NCBI RefSeq assembly: GCF_000337775.1 | Contig: NZ_AOLQ01000004.1 | Location: 1 to 64,000 of the forward strand | DNA: 64,000 bases | Source: Haloarcula vallismortis ATCC 29715 | GTDB lineage: Archaea > Halobacteriota > Halobacteria > Halobacteriales > Haloarculaceae | Reading direction: 5' to 3' | Shown here: positions 1 through 9,173 of the stretch, one piece after another | Layout of the letters: every line of letters begins with the position of its first letter | Numbering within the stretch: position 1 is the first letter of the stretch | Made by a program: the position numbers and the translations under genes | Notes under the pieces: model-generated | What the model saw: only the letters and a program-made list of their open reading frames with translations | The model's database searches: none | Told to the model about the DNA's origin: nothing

Positions 1-1
1 C

Positions 2-778
2 TCCGAGACAAGCCAGCCGCGAACCGAGCAGGCGCTCGCTGTCGTTCAACGAGAAATCGACTGTGTCAAGGCAGAACTGACGGCGTTCAGGCGCTTCCGG
101 ACCCAGCTTGTATCTATCGAGCCGACGGCACAATCCACAGGCTCTGTCGACACATCTGCGGGAGGGATGTCGACACTCAGCGCCCGCCAGCCGAAACTCG
201 ATACGAGCCTGCGTGCCGTTCGGGAGGCCTACCGAGAGACGGTCATGGCCGTGCCGCATTTCGAAGCCGAGTACGACGACTCGCTGGAAGCGAACATGTC
301 GATGGAGTTCGGCCCGGAACTCGGCACCCAGATCGCCACGGGAACGCGCCTGACTCCACAACTGTACGAGGCTCTGCTAACCGCAAGTAAGGGAGCACGT
401 GACGAGCGCGAGACGCTGCTCCCGGCGCTCGAACGCGAGCAGGAGTCGTTACAGTCAGTGCGAGCAACGCTTGACGACTGTGAACGCCGCGGGGCCGCAC
501 TCGGTGCGAACGCACGCCGAACGACTGACCCAGCCCGACTCGACAGTATCGACGAGCGACTCGCAGAGATCGAAGCCGAGTGCGAGGCGGTGGCAGCGAC
601 CCGCCAGCAACGGCTTCACAGCCGATCGACCGCTGCTCTTTCCGGTATTGACGGGACTAGCCTTGTCCGGTATCTCTACGACGACTGCCCGGTGACGTGT
701 CCGGCACTCGCTGACACCGTCGCGTGCCTCGATACGATCAGGCGGCATCGTCGTCACTGCATCGTTTCGACAAGCTAA
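2..778 (+). CDS. Haloarchaeal coiled-coil protein, 5' truncated by window edge (DUF7260-like)
   Basis: The reading frame is open from base 2 to the stop at 776-778, with no stop upstream, so the gene begins outside the window. The first internal ATG (167) is probably not the real start, because the 55 codons before it have the same acidic, charged composition as the rest. The visible 258 residues are mostly helical and charged, with Glu/Arg-rich heptad-like stretches (EREQESLQSV, DERLAEIEAE), and have no membrane segment in the visible part. The C-terminus has a CP-x-tC pattern (DDCPVTCPAL). This resembles a family of haloarchaea-specific coiled-coil proteins of unknown role (the DUF7260 name is from memory). 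No function is assigned. It is convergent with the AbrB-PhoU gene ending at 819. Confidence 0.75.
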   Translation, partial: SETSQPRTEQALAVVQREIDCVKAELTAFRRFRTQLVSIEPTAQSTGSVDTSAGGMSTLSARQPKLDTSLRAVREAYRETVMAVPHFEAEYDDSLEANMSMEFGPELGTQIATGTRLTPQLYEALLTASKGARDERETLLPALEREQESLQSVRATLDDCERRGAALGANARRTTDPARLDSIDERLAEIEAECEAVAATRQQRLHSRSTAALSGIDGTSLVRYLYDDCPVTCPALADTVACLDTIRRHRRHCIVSTS

Positions 779-818
779 GACTACAGGGTGGCTGCATCTG
801 GTTTATCTCGCCGAGTGG

Positions 819-1823
819 TCAGGACTGTGGCCGCGGCGCGGCCTTCTGGAGGGCGCTCTCGGCGATGTTGCCGCCGTAGTCGGCGGTCCGGGACAGGGAG
901 TCGACGATGAGGCCCAGTACCTGTGCGCTCTGGGGGTCGAACTCGCGGATCTGGCCGTCGACTTCGCGAGCAGTCTCGTCGACGTCAGGGATCTGGCTCC
1001 GGGCCTCGTTTGCCAGTTTGACGGCCTCCTCGGAGTCTTCGGTCAGCAGGGCATCCATCGCGGTTTCGGGGACGGCGATAGCCTCGGCTTCCAGCTGGTC
1101 GAGGAGGTCGGCGGTTTCGCCAGTTATCCCTCCGATTTCCTGAGAGAGGCTGGCGATCTTGGTCGCGTGGTCGGCGATACGCTCTAGCTGGCGGGCGCTG
1201 GACTGGAAATCGAACACTGTCTCACGTGGGAAGCCAATCTCGTTGGCAGCCGTCGGATTGCGGAGGACGGTTCGGAACACGCGTGAAACCATGTACCAGA
1301 GCCGGTCCACGTCGTCGTCGCGCTGCATCACGTCTGCCGCGAGGTCGTCGTCGTCCTCGATGAGCGCCTCGACAGCATCGGAGAGCATAGTCAGCGAGAC
1401 CAACCGCATTCGTGTGATTGCGTTGTGGACCGACAGCTCCGACGAATCAAGCAGGTCCTGCAGCACAACCCGGTCGGTCGTTTCCTCGATCATCTCGAGG
1501 CCGACCAGCCCCTGTGTCGCATCGCGGATAATGCGCCGTTGTTCGGCCGTGATCCGGGCCGCTTCGAGTTGGATGATGTCGAAGCCGCTGACGTACATCG
1601 TCATTACCGCCCGCGTGAGCTCGTGCCTGTTTTCGAGTCCCTCTACGTCGAGACTCCCCTCTACGCGGCCGTTATCCCGCTGCGGAGCGAGCAACAGCAG
1701 GTCCCGTTCAGCGTGGAATTCGACGACGCTGCCAGCGCTCACGTCGTTTTCTGTCGCCCACTCTTTGGGTAGTGAGACAGTGTATGTCGACCCGCCCGTC
1801 ACCTGGACCTTGCGTGTCTCCAT
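819..1823 (-). CDS. AbrB-PhoU phosphate uptake regulator (divergent from pst operon)
   Basis: This 334-aa protein has an N-terminal SpoVT/AbrB-type DNA-binding fold (residues 1-50: METRKVQVTGGSTYTVSLPK) followed by a PhoU-like helical domain with the RxxxxADHATKIA segment and a second helical bundle to the C-terminus (SLSRTADYGGNIAESAL). PhoU proteins couple the Pst transporter to phosphate signalling; in archaea the AbrB fusion suggests direct DNA binding, which is inference here. It is transcribed away from pstS across a repeat-rich intergenic region, and a close paralogue lies at the end of the pst operon (7388-8449). A TATA-like stretch (1849-1857) lies 26-34 bp before the ATG, consistent with a leaderless transcript. 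Confidence 0.9.
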   Translation of the reverse strand: METRKVQVTGGSTYTVSLPKEWATENDVSAGSVVEFHAERDLLLLAPQRDNGRVEGSLDVEGLENRHELTRAVMTMYVSGFDIIQLEAARITAEQRRIIRDATQGLVGLEMIEETTDRVVLQDLLDSSELSVHNAITRMRLVSLTMLSDAVEALIEDDDDLAADVMQRDDDVDRLWYMVSRVFRTVLRNPTAANEIGFPRETVFDFQSSARQLERIADHATKIASLSQEIGGITGETADLLDQLEAEAIAVPETAMDALLTEDSEEAVKLANEARSQIPDVDETAREVDGQIREFDPQSAQVLGLIVDSLSRTADYGGNIAESALQKAAPRPQS

Positions 1824-2151
1824 GTGACTGGCACTCGTTCACGGGATGATATAAATCCATTCATATCTATATACTGTATCGGAGGCCACATACTTGAGGA
1901 TATATTCTCCGGATAGACGCGGATTATTCGACGATATTCGCCGGTATAGGTGATTCAAACGGCTGAAAAAGATATACCCGGATGCTCATTGGAATACGTC
2001 GTATTCGGGGTTCTAGAGGAGTGATAGTGGCGTATTCGCTAATACATGTCTTCCAGTTTGTGGGTGCTTGTCATACCATATCTATATAGTAATACCCGCA
2101 TAGATATAGCTATCTTAGCAGGTTACTTATTACCTGTCCCGCTGGACTCTG
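1824..2151. promoter_or_regulatory. Divergent regulatory region between AbrB-PhoU and pstS
   Basis: This 328-bp gap is AT-rich and contains no convincing gene. The 11-mer ATATCTATATA occurs at 1863-1873 and 2078-2088. TATTC occurs at 1903, 1925, 1935, 2002 and 2033. Two inverted repeats are perfect: GAATAC-GTC-GTATTC (1992-2006) and GTATT-CGCT-AATAC (2032-2045). The likely pstS TATA element is TTACTTA at 2123-2129, about 26 bp before the ATG at 2152; the leftward one is at 1849-1857. These are candidate binding sites for phosphate-responsive regulators, with the AbrB domains encoded on either side as the obvious candidates. The binding role is inference. Confidence 0.65.
2078..2107. promoter_or_regulatory. 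Inverted repeat ATATCTAT-N14-ATAGATAT upstream of pstS TATA box
   Basis: Perfect 8-bp arms lie at 2078-2085 and 2100-2107, about 16-45 bp before the pstS TATA-like element. The same octamer ATAGATAT lies just upstream of the TATA box of the leftward AbrB-PhoU gene (1863-1870 on the minus strand), in the same orientation relative to each gene. Phosphate-dependent promoter elements are known in haloarchaea, but I could not compare this sequence with them. Confidence 0.5.
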
Positions 2152-3243
2152 ATGATGGCGCACGACTCAAACGGGCTGTCAGACCGCGTATCGCGGCGGA
2201 AATTCATCGCAACGACAGGTGCGACCGGCATTGCTGCAATCGCCGGGTGTAGCGAGGGCGGTAGCAGTGGCGGCAGTGATGGAGAAAGCGGCGACGGAAG
2301 CAGCGGTGACGGCGGCAGCACCGACGGTGGAAGCACCGAGGAAGAATCCACTGAAACAGCGACAGAGCAGAGCCTTTCCGGGGAAATCAACATCACAGGT
2401 TCCTCGACGGTATTCCCGCTCGCGACCGCTGTCGCAGAGGAATTCCAGAAGATGCACAGCGGCGTGGATATTAGCGTCCAGTCGACCGGTTCTGGTGGTG
2501 GATTCGAGAACTTCTTTTGCCCCGGCGAGTCTGACATCAACAACGCTTCGCGTCCCATCAAGGACAGCGAAACGCAAAACTGCAACAGCAACAATGTCAA
2601 CCCACATGAAATTAAGGTTGCTACGGACGCCCTAACCGTCATCATCAACAACGAGAACGATTGGGCGACCGAGATGACTGTCGACGAGCTTGCCCAGATT
2701 TGGGGTCCCGAAGCAGGCTCCGGCCAGACCTGGGCTGACATCAACTCCGACTGGCCTGACGAGGAAATCGAACGCTTTGGCGCCGCCGAGACGTCCGGTA
2801 CCTTCGACTACTTCACCGAGGTTATCAACGGTGAGGAAGGCGCCCACACGCAGGACTATGAGCCGACTGAACAGGACCGCACTATCGTTCAGGGCGTGAC
2901 CGGGAGCCAGTACGCTATCGGATACCTCGGCTTCGCATACTACTCTCAGAACCCCGACCAGGTGACGGCAGTCGCTGTCGATAACGGCAACGGTCCGGTC
3001 AAACCGACGCTCGAAACGGCTAAATCTGGCGAGTACGCACCCCTCTCCCGACCGCTGTTCACCTATCCTGCGATGAGTGCGCTTTCGGAGCAACACATTG
3101 CCGAATTCTGTCGGTACTTCGTCGAACAGAGTGCCAATACGGAACTCGTCGCCAATCAGGTCGGATATGTTCCGAACAGCCAGGAGGAGATGCAGACGGA
3201 ACTTGACGAGCTTAACTCCGCCATCGAAGAGGCGAACTCGTAA
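2152..3243 (+). CDS. pstS: Phosphate ABC transporter substrate-binding lipoprotein PstS
   Basis: PstS captures phosphate outside the membrane and delivers it to PstCA. The 363-aa product has a twin-arginine signal (R15-R16, SRRKFIATTG) ending in a lipobox with Cys33 (IAAIAGC), so it is a Tat-exported, lipid-anchored protein. A Ser/Gly/Glu/Asp-rich spacer (about 34-75) precedes the mature domain. The phosphate-binding TGSSTV loop is at 82-87, and SRPIKDSE and SGTFDYF match the PstS family. ATG is doubled (2152 and 2155) and the first is chosen. It is the first gene of pstSCAB-phoU, with a 40-bp gap to pstC. Confidence 0.96.
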   Translation: MMAHDSNGLSDRVSRRKFIATTGATGIAAIAGCSEGGSSGGSDGESGDGSSGDGGSTDGGSTEEESTETATEQSLSGEINITGSSTVFPLATAVAEEFQKMHSGVDISVQSTGSGGGFENFFCPGESDINNASRPIKDSETQNCNSNNVNPHEIKVATDALTVIINNENDWATEMTVDELAQIWGPEAGSGQTWADINSDWPDEEIERFGAAETSGTFDYFTEVINGEEGAHTQDYEPTEQDRTIVQGVTGSQYAIGYLGFAYYSQNPDQVTAVAVDNGNGPVKPTLETAKSGEYAPLSRPLFTYPAMSALSEQHIAEFCRYFVEQSANTELVANQVGYVPNSQEEMQTELDELNSAIEEANS

Positions 3244-3283
3244 CCTTCCCGGATTCTGTTTTTATACGCCACACAGACAATAC

Positions 3284-4222
3284 ATGTCAAATACAATCGA
3301 TTTGTCCGGGGACCGAGGGTCACAAGACCTCCGTGAAGGGATCTATGGAGTCGTCTTTTTCGTCTGTGCGGCGATCTCGGTCCTCACGACGATAGGTATT
3401 ATTCTCGCGTTGGTCCTCCCGACGCTCACGTTCCTCGGTGAGGTTCCGATACGGGAGTTCCTGCTCGGGACGCAGTTCAGTCCAGCTATCCAGCCGACCG
3501 TTTTCGGCGTTCTTCCACTCGTGTTCGGAACGTTACTCATCACGGTCGGTGCGGCGGCGGTCGCTCTCCCTGTCGGTCTTCTCACCGCGACCTATCTGAG
3601 TGAGTACGCGAGCCACCGACGGCGTGCCGTACTCAAGCCGCTGCTGGAAATCCTCGCTGGCGTTCCGACGGTCGTCTACGGGTACTTCGCGCTCGTGTAC
3701 GTGACACCGCTGTTGGACGCAATCCCGGGACTGGAACTGGGAACGTTCAACGCCCTCTCGGCTTCGCTCGTGATGGGTATCATGATTATCCCGATGGTCT
3801 CCTCGATAAGTGAGGATAGTATGAGTGCTGTCCCCGAATCGATACGGAACGCCGCGTACGGGCTTGGTGCGACGAAATACCGGGTGTCGACAAGCGTCGT
3901 CATTCCGTCAGCGGTGTCGGGTATCGCGTCGTCGTATATTCTGGCGCTCTCGCGGGCCATCGGCGAGACAATGATTGTGGTGGTTGCAGCGGGCCAGTCG
4001 GCCCGGTTCCCCGACAGCATCTCGGGACTGCTGAACAGTTTCTTCCAGTCGACACAGACGATGACCTCGGCTATTGTACAGTTGGGAACTAGCGACCTCG
4101 CTGGCGGCACGACTGCCTACCGAGCGCTATTTGCTATCGGACTCACGCTGTTCGTGATGACGTTCGTGCTGAACGTCGTGAGTGACGTGATTACCATGCG
4201 ATACCAGGAGGACTACGAATAA
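3284..4222 (+). CDS. pstC: Phosphate ABC transporter permease PstC
   Basis: This is one of the two permease subunits of the Pst phosphate importer. The 312-aa protein starts MSNTIDLSG. The open frame extends further upstream but overlaps pstS, so the ATG at 3284 just after the pstS stop was chosen. There are about six hydrophobic segments, and the cytoplasmic EAA coupling loop is visible (ESIRNAAYGLGATKY). The stop TAA shares its last base with the pstA start (TAATG at 4220-4224), which suggests translational coupling. Confidence 0.94.
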   Translation: MSNTIDLSGDRGSQDLREGIYGVVFFVCAAISVLTTIGIILALVLPTLTFLGEVPIREFLLGTQFSPAIQPTVFGVLPLVFGTLLITVGAAAVALPVGLLTATYLSEYASHRRRAVLKPLLEILAGVPTVVYGYFALVYVTPLLDAIPGLELGTFNALSASLVMGIMIIPMVSSISEDSMSAVPESIRNAAYGLGATKYRVSTSVVIPSAVSGIASSYILALSRAIGETMIVVVAAGQSARFPDSISGLLNSFFQSTQTMTSAIVQLGTSDLAGGTTAYRALFAIGLTLFVMTFVLNVVSDVITMRYQEDYE

Positions 4223-5832
4223 TGGCGACACCAACATCGAGCGAAACCACGTTCGAGTCCGTTAGCCGGACGAAAGGGGCCGTTTTCGAGTACTTGACGC
4301 TGGGCGCGTCGCTGTTCGGACTGGTCGCGCTGGGCGTGTTATTGCTGTACGTCTTCTGGGACGCATTCGGACTTGCAACCGCCGAAATCGCGTGGTACGG
4401 CGCGCTGGTGATTTGTGTCGTCGCCCCGACGCTTGGCTTCGTCGCGTATGCCCGCCGGAACACCGTCGCCGGCGAAGTGGCGCTGGAACTGGTATCGACG
4501 GCTATGGGCGGTCTTCTCGCCGGTTTTGGTGTTATTGCCGTCATTGAGGTTATTGCGGGACCGGCAGTCTGGTTCGCCTACTTCCTGACCGTCGTCGCCC
4601 CGCTGGTCGGACTATTCCTTTACAACCGCGCCCGTCCCGAGGTTACCTGGGTTGGTCTGGCCATGCTTGGCGTGTTGATTGCCGGGCCGATCATCGGGAC
4701 GCTCACCCTCGATACGCTCACACAAATTGAGTCTCTCATCGGCGGGCCGTTCGTCTACCTGCTTTCGCTCGTACTCCCGGCCGCTGTGATAGCGCGGTAC
4801 GTTATCGATGACTATCTGGAACTCGGGAACGGCAACTTCGCGGCCGGGCTCGTTGTCGCTGTCGCGTTCTTCGCTGTCCCGCTCATCGACACGCTGCCGT
4901 TGGTCTCCCGGTCGGTCTGGCTGATATTCCTCTCGACGCTGGTTACCCCACTCGGTATCGTCGCCTGGAAGAACCTCGCGGCCCCCGAGAACCGCGTCGG
5001 CTTCGCTGGCCCCGGCATTTTCATCGGAGGTGTGGGTCTGCTCCTGATTGTGACCGATGCGCTCGGGCTGAGTGGCCCGACGCCGTGGTTCGACTGGCAG
5101 TACCTCACGTCGAACCCATCCCGGTTCGCCGACCAGGCCGGGTTGTATTCGGCGATTATCGGCTCTGTGTTCATCATCGTGCTGGTGGCACTCATCACGC
5201 TGGCGCTGGGCGTCGGTGCGGCGATCTTCCTTGAAGAATACGCCCCCGATAGCGGACCGGGGGCCGCGATTGCACGACTCATCCGTATCAACATCTCGAA
5301 TCTCGCCGGCGTTCCGTCGGTCGTGTACGGCATCCTCGGCCTGGCCGTCTTCGCGAACCTCGTCGGCCTCGGCTTCGGGACCGTCATCACTGCCGCGCTG
5401 ACGCTTTCGCTACTTATCCTCCCGATTGTCATCATCTCCGCCCGCGAGGCGATCCGTGCGGTCCCGGATTCGATCCGGAACGCCTCGTACGGTATGGGGG
5501 CGACCAAATGGCAGACGACGCGAAACATCGTGTTGCCGCGCGCGATTCCCGGCATTTTGACGGGGACGATTCTGGCGCTCGGCCGGGCTATCGGCGAGAC
5601 GGCCCCGTTAATCATGATCGGGGTTGCAACGACGAAGTTCAGCCCGCCCTCGGGCCTGTTCAGCAAGACGACGGCGATGCCGATGCAGATCTTCGCGTGG
5701 TCGTCGTACCCGTCGGCGGAGTTCCAGCATGGCGTCGTCGCGGCGGGTGTCGTGACGCTGCTCGTCGTTCTACTGACGATGAACTCTATCGCCATTCTAC
5801 TGCGAAACAAGTTCGAAACGGAGGAGCTATAA
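4222..5832 (+). CDS. pstA: Phosphate ABC transporter permease PstA, with long membrane N-terminal extension
   Basis: Second Pst permease subunit, 536 aa. Typical PstA is near 280-300 aa. Here roughly 230 N-terminal residues form about seven additional hydrophobic segments before the canonical permease domain, which carries the EAA loop ([15 protein letters not shown]) and the PstA-like AIFLEEYAP and [11 protein letters not shown] segments. The function of the extension is unknown; similar long forms occur in haloarchaea as far as I recall. It overlaps pstC and pstB by one base at each end, so the operon is tightly coupled. Confidence 0.93.
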   Translation: MATPTSSETTFESVSRTKGAVFEYLTLGASLFGLVALGVLLLYVFWDAFGLATAEIAWYGALVICVVAPTLGFVAYARRNTVAGEVALELVSTAMGGLLAGFGVIAVIEVIAGPAVWFAYFLTVVAPLVGLFLYNRARPEVTWVGLAMLGVLIAGPIIGTLTLDTLTQIESLIGGPFVYLLSLVLPAAVIARYVIDDYLELGNGNFAAGLVVAVAFFAVPLIDTLPLVSRSVWLIFLSTLVTPLGIVAWKNLAAPENRVGFAGPGIFIGGVGLLLIVTDALGLSGPTPWFDWQYLTSNPSRFADQAGLYSAIIGSVFIIVLVALITLALGVGAAIFLEEYAPDSGPGAAIARLIRINISNLAGVPSVVYGILGLAVFANLVGLGFGTVITAALTLSLLILPIVIISAREAIRAVPDSIRNASYGMGATKWQTTRNIVLPRAIPGILTGTILALGRAIGETAPLIMIGVATTKFSPPSGLFSKTTAMPMQIFAWSSYPSAEFQHGVVAAGVVTLLVVLLTMNSIAILLRNKFETEEL

Positions 5833-6704
5833 TGGCAAACGAAAACCAATCCGCGACGGCACAGCAAAGCGACACTGACCAGCTCATCTCGACGGACCCC
5901 GGCGGTGGGGGGCTCTCGGAACAATCCGACAACCAAACAGTGGATTCTGAGACTGAGTCGGTAGTTCAATCCCAGAATCTGGATGTATACTACGGCGACA
6001 CGCAGGCGTTGCAGGATATCACGATAGAGATTCCCTCGAACCGCGTCACCGCGATGATTGGCCCGTCGGGCTGTGGGAAGTCGACGTTCCTCCGGTGTAT
6101 CAACCGGATGAACGACCTCGTCGACATCGCCCGCGTCGAGGGGGACCTGTACTTCCACGGCCAGAACGTCTACGACGACTACGTCGACCCCGTCGCGCTC
6201 CGGCGACGCATCGGGATGGTGTTCCAGCACCCCAACCCCTTCCCGAAGAGCATCTACGACAACGTCGCCTACGGCCTCCGAATCCAGGGTAACACCGAGA
6301 ACTTGGACGCAAAAGTCGAGCAGTCGCTGAAACGGGCCGCCCTGTGGGACGAAGTCAAGGACCGCCTGGATGACTCCGCGCTGGACCTCTCTGGCGGCCA
6401 GCAACAGCGGCTCTGCATTGCTCGCGCTATCGCCGTCGACCCCGAGGTCATCCTAATGGACGAGCCGGCCTCTGCGCTGGACCCCATCGCAACCTCACAG
6501 ATAGAGGACCTCATCGAGGAGCTGGCCGAGGAGTACACAGTCGTCATCGTCACGCACAACATGCAACAGGCCGCTCGCATCTCGGACCAGACCGCCGTGT
6601 TCCTCACCGGCGGCGAGTTGGTCGAGTTCGACGACACGGATAAAATATTCGAGAACCCCGAGAGCCAGCGCGTCGAAGACTACATCACCGGCAAGTTCGG
6701 GTAA
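5832..6704 (+). CDS. pstB: Phosphate ABC transporter ATPase PstB
   Basis: Energy-coupling ATPase of the Pst importer, 290 aa from the ATG at 5832, which overlaps the pstA stop. About 45 hydrophilic residues precede the ABC domain. Walker A is GPSGCGKST, the signature is LSGGQQQR, Walker B is VILMDEP, and the switch histidine is in [10 protein letters not shown]. The CINRMNDL and [14 protein letters not shown] segments are typical of PstB. The phoU start follows 4 bp after the stop. Confidence 0.97.
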   Translation: MANENQSATAQQSDTDQLISTDPGGGGLSEQSDNQTVDSETESVVQSQNLDVYYGDTQALQDITIEIPSNRVTAMIGPSGCGKSTFLRCINRMNDLVDIARVEGDLYFHGQNVYDDYVDPVALRRRIGMVFQHPNPFPKSIYDNVAYGLRIQGNTENLDAKVEQSLKRAALWDEVKDRLDDSALDLSGGQQQRLCIARAIAVDPEVILMDEPASALDPIATSQIEDLIEELAEEYTVVIVTHNMQQAARISDQTAVFLTGGELVEFDDTDKIFENPESQRVEDYITGKFG

Positions 6705-6707
6705 CCC

Positions 6708-7385
6708 ATGTCACGCGAGTCGTACCAGCAACTGCTGGACGAACTCCGGGAGAACGTGGTCGAGATGGGCGACCTCGTCGTCGAGCGACTCGAGGCGGCA
6801 CTCACTGCCCTCCGGACCGTCGACCCGGAGATGGCGCAGTCCGTCATCGACGGTGACGAGGACATAAACGAGCTGTATCTGGCCCTGGAAGCCGACTGTA
6901 TCGACCTCTTTGCCCTCCAGCAGCCGGTCGCGACGGACCTCCGCTTTGTCGCCGCCTCGTTCAAGATCATCACCGACCTCGAACGCGTGGGCGACCTCGC
7001 GACGAACCTCGCGGCCTACGCACAGTCGGCCGACCGCCGACTGGCCCCCGAAGTCGATGTCGACACCATCGGCCGCGACGCTACCGAGATGGTCGAGCGC
7101 AGCATCGACGCGTACCGGCGGGAAGACGTCGAGGAGTGTCGCGCTATCGCGGCTGACGACGACGCGCTCGATGCGCTCTGTCAGCGGGCTAGCGAGACCG
7201 TCGCTCGGGACCTCATCGAACGGGAGGCCGACACCGACGACGGCTGGGCGGTCGAGCAACTTCTCGACGACGTGTCCCGGCTCCTGTTGACGGTTCGGGA
7301 CCTCGAACGGGTCGGTGACCACGCCGTCAACATCGCGGCGCGCACGCTGTATATGGTCGAAACTGATTCGGAACTCATCTACTAA
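6708..7385 (+). CDS. phoU: Phosphate signalling complex protein PhoU
   Basis: Stand-alone PhoU, 225 aa, built from two three-helix PhoU repeats. Metal-binding PhoU motifs are visible in each half: FKIITDLERVGDLATNLA and VRDLERVGDHAVNIAART. PhoU inhibits or tunes Pst transport when phosphate is plentiful and binds PstB; that is family knowledge. It lies 4 bp after pstB and 2 bp before the AbrB-PhoU gene, so all six genes probably form one operon. Confidence 0.95.
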   Translation: MSRESYQQLLDELRENVVEMGDLVVERLEAALTALRTVDPEMAQSVIDGDEDINELYLALEADCIDLFALQQPVATDLRFVAASFKIITDLERVGDLATNLAAYAQSADRRLAPEVDVDTIGRDATEMVERSIDAYRREDVEECRAIAADDDALDALCQRASETVARDLIEREADTDDGWAVEQLLDDVSRLLLTVRDLERVGDHAVNIAARTLYMVETDSELIY

Positions 7386-7387
7386 GC

Positions 7388-8449
7388 ATGGAAACCCGAA
7401 AGATACAGACCGTCGGCGGCGGGACCTACACCGTTTCACTGCCGAAAGAGTGGGCCGAATCGGAGAACTGTACGGCCGGGACGACGGTGAACCTCCACAC
7501 GCACATCGACGGGCTTCTGGTGATTCAGACTCCCGAGTCACAGACAACGCCGCGGAACCGCTTCACACTCGAAGTCGGAAACGACGACCCGGCGGAAATC
7601 GAGCAGCTGTTGCGGGCGGCCTACGCCGCCGGCGTCGAGTCCGTCGTCCTCGAAGTCCCCGATGGCTACAGCGACGAGCAACACCGAGCCATCGAACGCG
7701 TTACCCGGAACCTGACCGGCGTCACCATCGCCGAGGAGACCGACTCAACAGTAACAGTCCAGACGTTGCTCGACGCTGGCGAGGTGTCCGTCAGTCAATC
7801 GGTCCGCCAGCTCCAGTTCGTCGCCCTGTCGATGCACCGGGATGCGATGGCCGCGCTGACGACTGAAACGACCAGCGACCGGTGGGCCGACCGGGACGAC
7901 CAGGCCGACCGGCTGTACGCCATGATCGACCGCTACTTCGAGCGCGGACTGGCCCGACTTGACGAGATAGACGCACTCGGGCTGACCCGCCCCGAACTGT
8001 TCACTCTCTGGGGGACTGCGAACGAACTCGAACGCGTGGCCGACCACGCCGAGCGTATCGGCACTGTCGCCGACCGGCTTGACGGCCAACCCGACGAGCG
8101 CATTATCACAGCCCTCGACGACATTGCACAGGATGTCCATGCCGTCGTCGAGGACGCCGTCCGAATGATCATTGGCGACGCCTGTGTCGACACCGCTCGA
8201 CAGGCACTGGCCACGCGCCGGGATGTTCGAGAGCGGATAACCAGTCTCGACCGACAGCTGTTCGAGTCCGGTGACGCCGACTATCGGCTCACGCGCGCCC
8301 TCGATAGCCTCGCCAGAACGGCGGAACACGGCGGCAATATCGCCGAATTTGGGCTTCGGATGGCCGTCCGCGACGGCGCGCTCGCCGACGTCAGCACCGG
8401 CACCGACGACGCGGATACAGCGGGATCGGCGGCTGAGACGGAGTCATAA
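7388..8449 (+). CDS. AbrB-PhoU phosphate uptake regulator (last gene of pst operon)
   Basis: This 353-aa paralogue of the protein encoded at 819-1823 starts METRKIQTVGGGTYTVSLPK (AbrB-like, 1-50). PhoU-like helices follow (ELERVADHAERIGTVADRL and SLARTAEHGGNIAEFGL). The N-terminal 25 residues are nearly the same in both copies, while the wing after residue 30 differs (VNLHTHIDGLL versus VEFHAERDLLL), which could alter DNA preference. Its position 2 bp after phoU suggests co-transcription with the transporter and hence feedback control (inference). Confidence 0.9.
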   Translation: METRKIQTVGGGTYTVSLPKEWAESENCTAGTTVNLHTHIDGLLVIQTPESQTTPRNRFTLEVGNDDPAEIEQLLRAAYAAGVESVVLEVPDGYSDEQHRAIERVTRNLTGVTIAEETDSTVTVQTLLDAGEVSVSQSVRQLQFVALSMHRDAMAALTTETTSDRWADRDDQADRLYAMIDRYFERGLARLDEIDALGLTRPELFTLWGTANELERVADHAERIGTVADRLDGQPDERIITALDDIAQDVHAVVEDAVRMIIGDACVDTARQALATRRDVRERITSLDRQLFESGDADYRLTRALDSLARTAEHGGNIAEFGLRMAVRDGALADVSTGTDDADTAGSAAETES

Positions 8450-8487
8450 CGCACAGCATCCAAGACCCGTCGGTTCACAGACCCGCT

Positions 8488-9123
8488 ATGGTCGACTGGG
8501 ACGTGTACCTCGTCACGCAGGCGTCGCTCTCGGCGGGTCGGACAACCGACGAAATCGTCGCGGACGCGATTGACGGCGGTATCGGCGTCGTCCAACTCCG
8601 CGAGAAGGACCAGACAGCGCGCGAACGCTACAAACTCGGGCAGGAACTGCGGGAACTGACCCGTGAGGCCGGCGTCACGTTCGTTGTTAACGACCGTGTC
8701 GATATTGCGCAGGCACTCGACGCTGACGGGGTTCACCTCGGCGACGACGACCTTCCAGTTCCCGTTGCGCGAGAGCTTCTGGGTGACGACGCGCTCATCG
8801 GGCGCTCGGTTTCGACTGTCGAAGACGCTGAAGCGGCCGCGGCCGCCGGCGCGGACTACCTCGGTGTCGGCGCGGTGTTTGCCACTGGCTCGAAAGACGA
8901 CATCGACGACGACGAGTACGCCGTCGGCACCGACCGTGTCGCCGCTATCGCCGAGGCAGTGGATATCCCATTCGTCGGTATCGGTGGCATCACGGCCCAA
9001 AACGCCACCGAGGTTATCAGCGCCGGGGCCGACGGTGTGGCTGTTATCACCGCTATCACACAGGCTGAGGACCCTGCGGCAGCGGCGGATACGTTACACA
9101 GTGCCGTCAAGCAGGGGCGATAG
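8488..9123 (+). CDS. thiE: Thiamine-phosphate synthase ThiE
   Basis: Joins HMP-diphosphate and thiazole phosphate to make thiamine phosphate. The 211-aa TIM barrel shows the family landmarks: VVQLREKD near residue 35, FVVNDRVDIA, DGVHLGDDDLP, GADYLGVGAVFATGSK and the phosphate-binding GIGGI near residue 170. Length is typical. It is monocistronic in appearance, 38 bp after the pst operon, and its partner thi genes are not in the window. Confidence 0.95.
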   Translation: MVDWDVYLVTQASLSAGRTTDEIVADAIDGGIGVVQLREKDQTARERYKLGQELRELTREAGVTFVVNDRVDIAQALDADGVHLGDDDLPVPVARELLGDDALIGRSVSTVEDAEAAAAAGADYLGVGAVFATGSKDDIDDDEYAVGTDRVAAIAEAVDIPFVGIGGITAQNATEVISAGADGVAVITAITQAEDPAAAADTLHSAVKQGR

Positions 9124-9173
9124 CACTGGCTTGCTCGTGGTAGCCGCCGAGACAGCCTGACTCGCGGCTGATG

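Noticed and set aside
167-778. Left-edge ORF starting at the internal ATG 167
   Set aside because: The frame is open without stop from base 2 with the same composition, so the gene is 5' truncated and was annotated from base 2.
3077-3283. N-terminal extension of PstC overlapping pstS
   Set aside because: Residues are Arg/Ser-rich shadow of pstS; MSNTIDL at 3284 follows the pstS stop and starts the hydrophobic protein.
4812-6404. Long 530-aa minus-strand ORF opposite pstA and pstB
   Set aside because: Antisense to two clear transporter genes and rich in Val/Arg low-complexity; typical GC-rich shadow frame.
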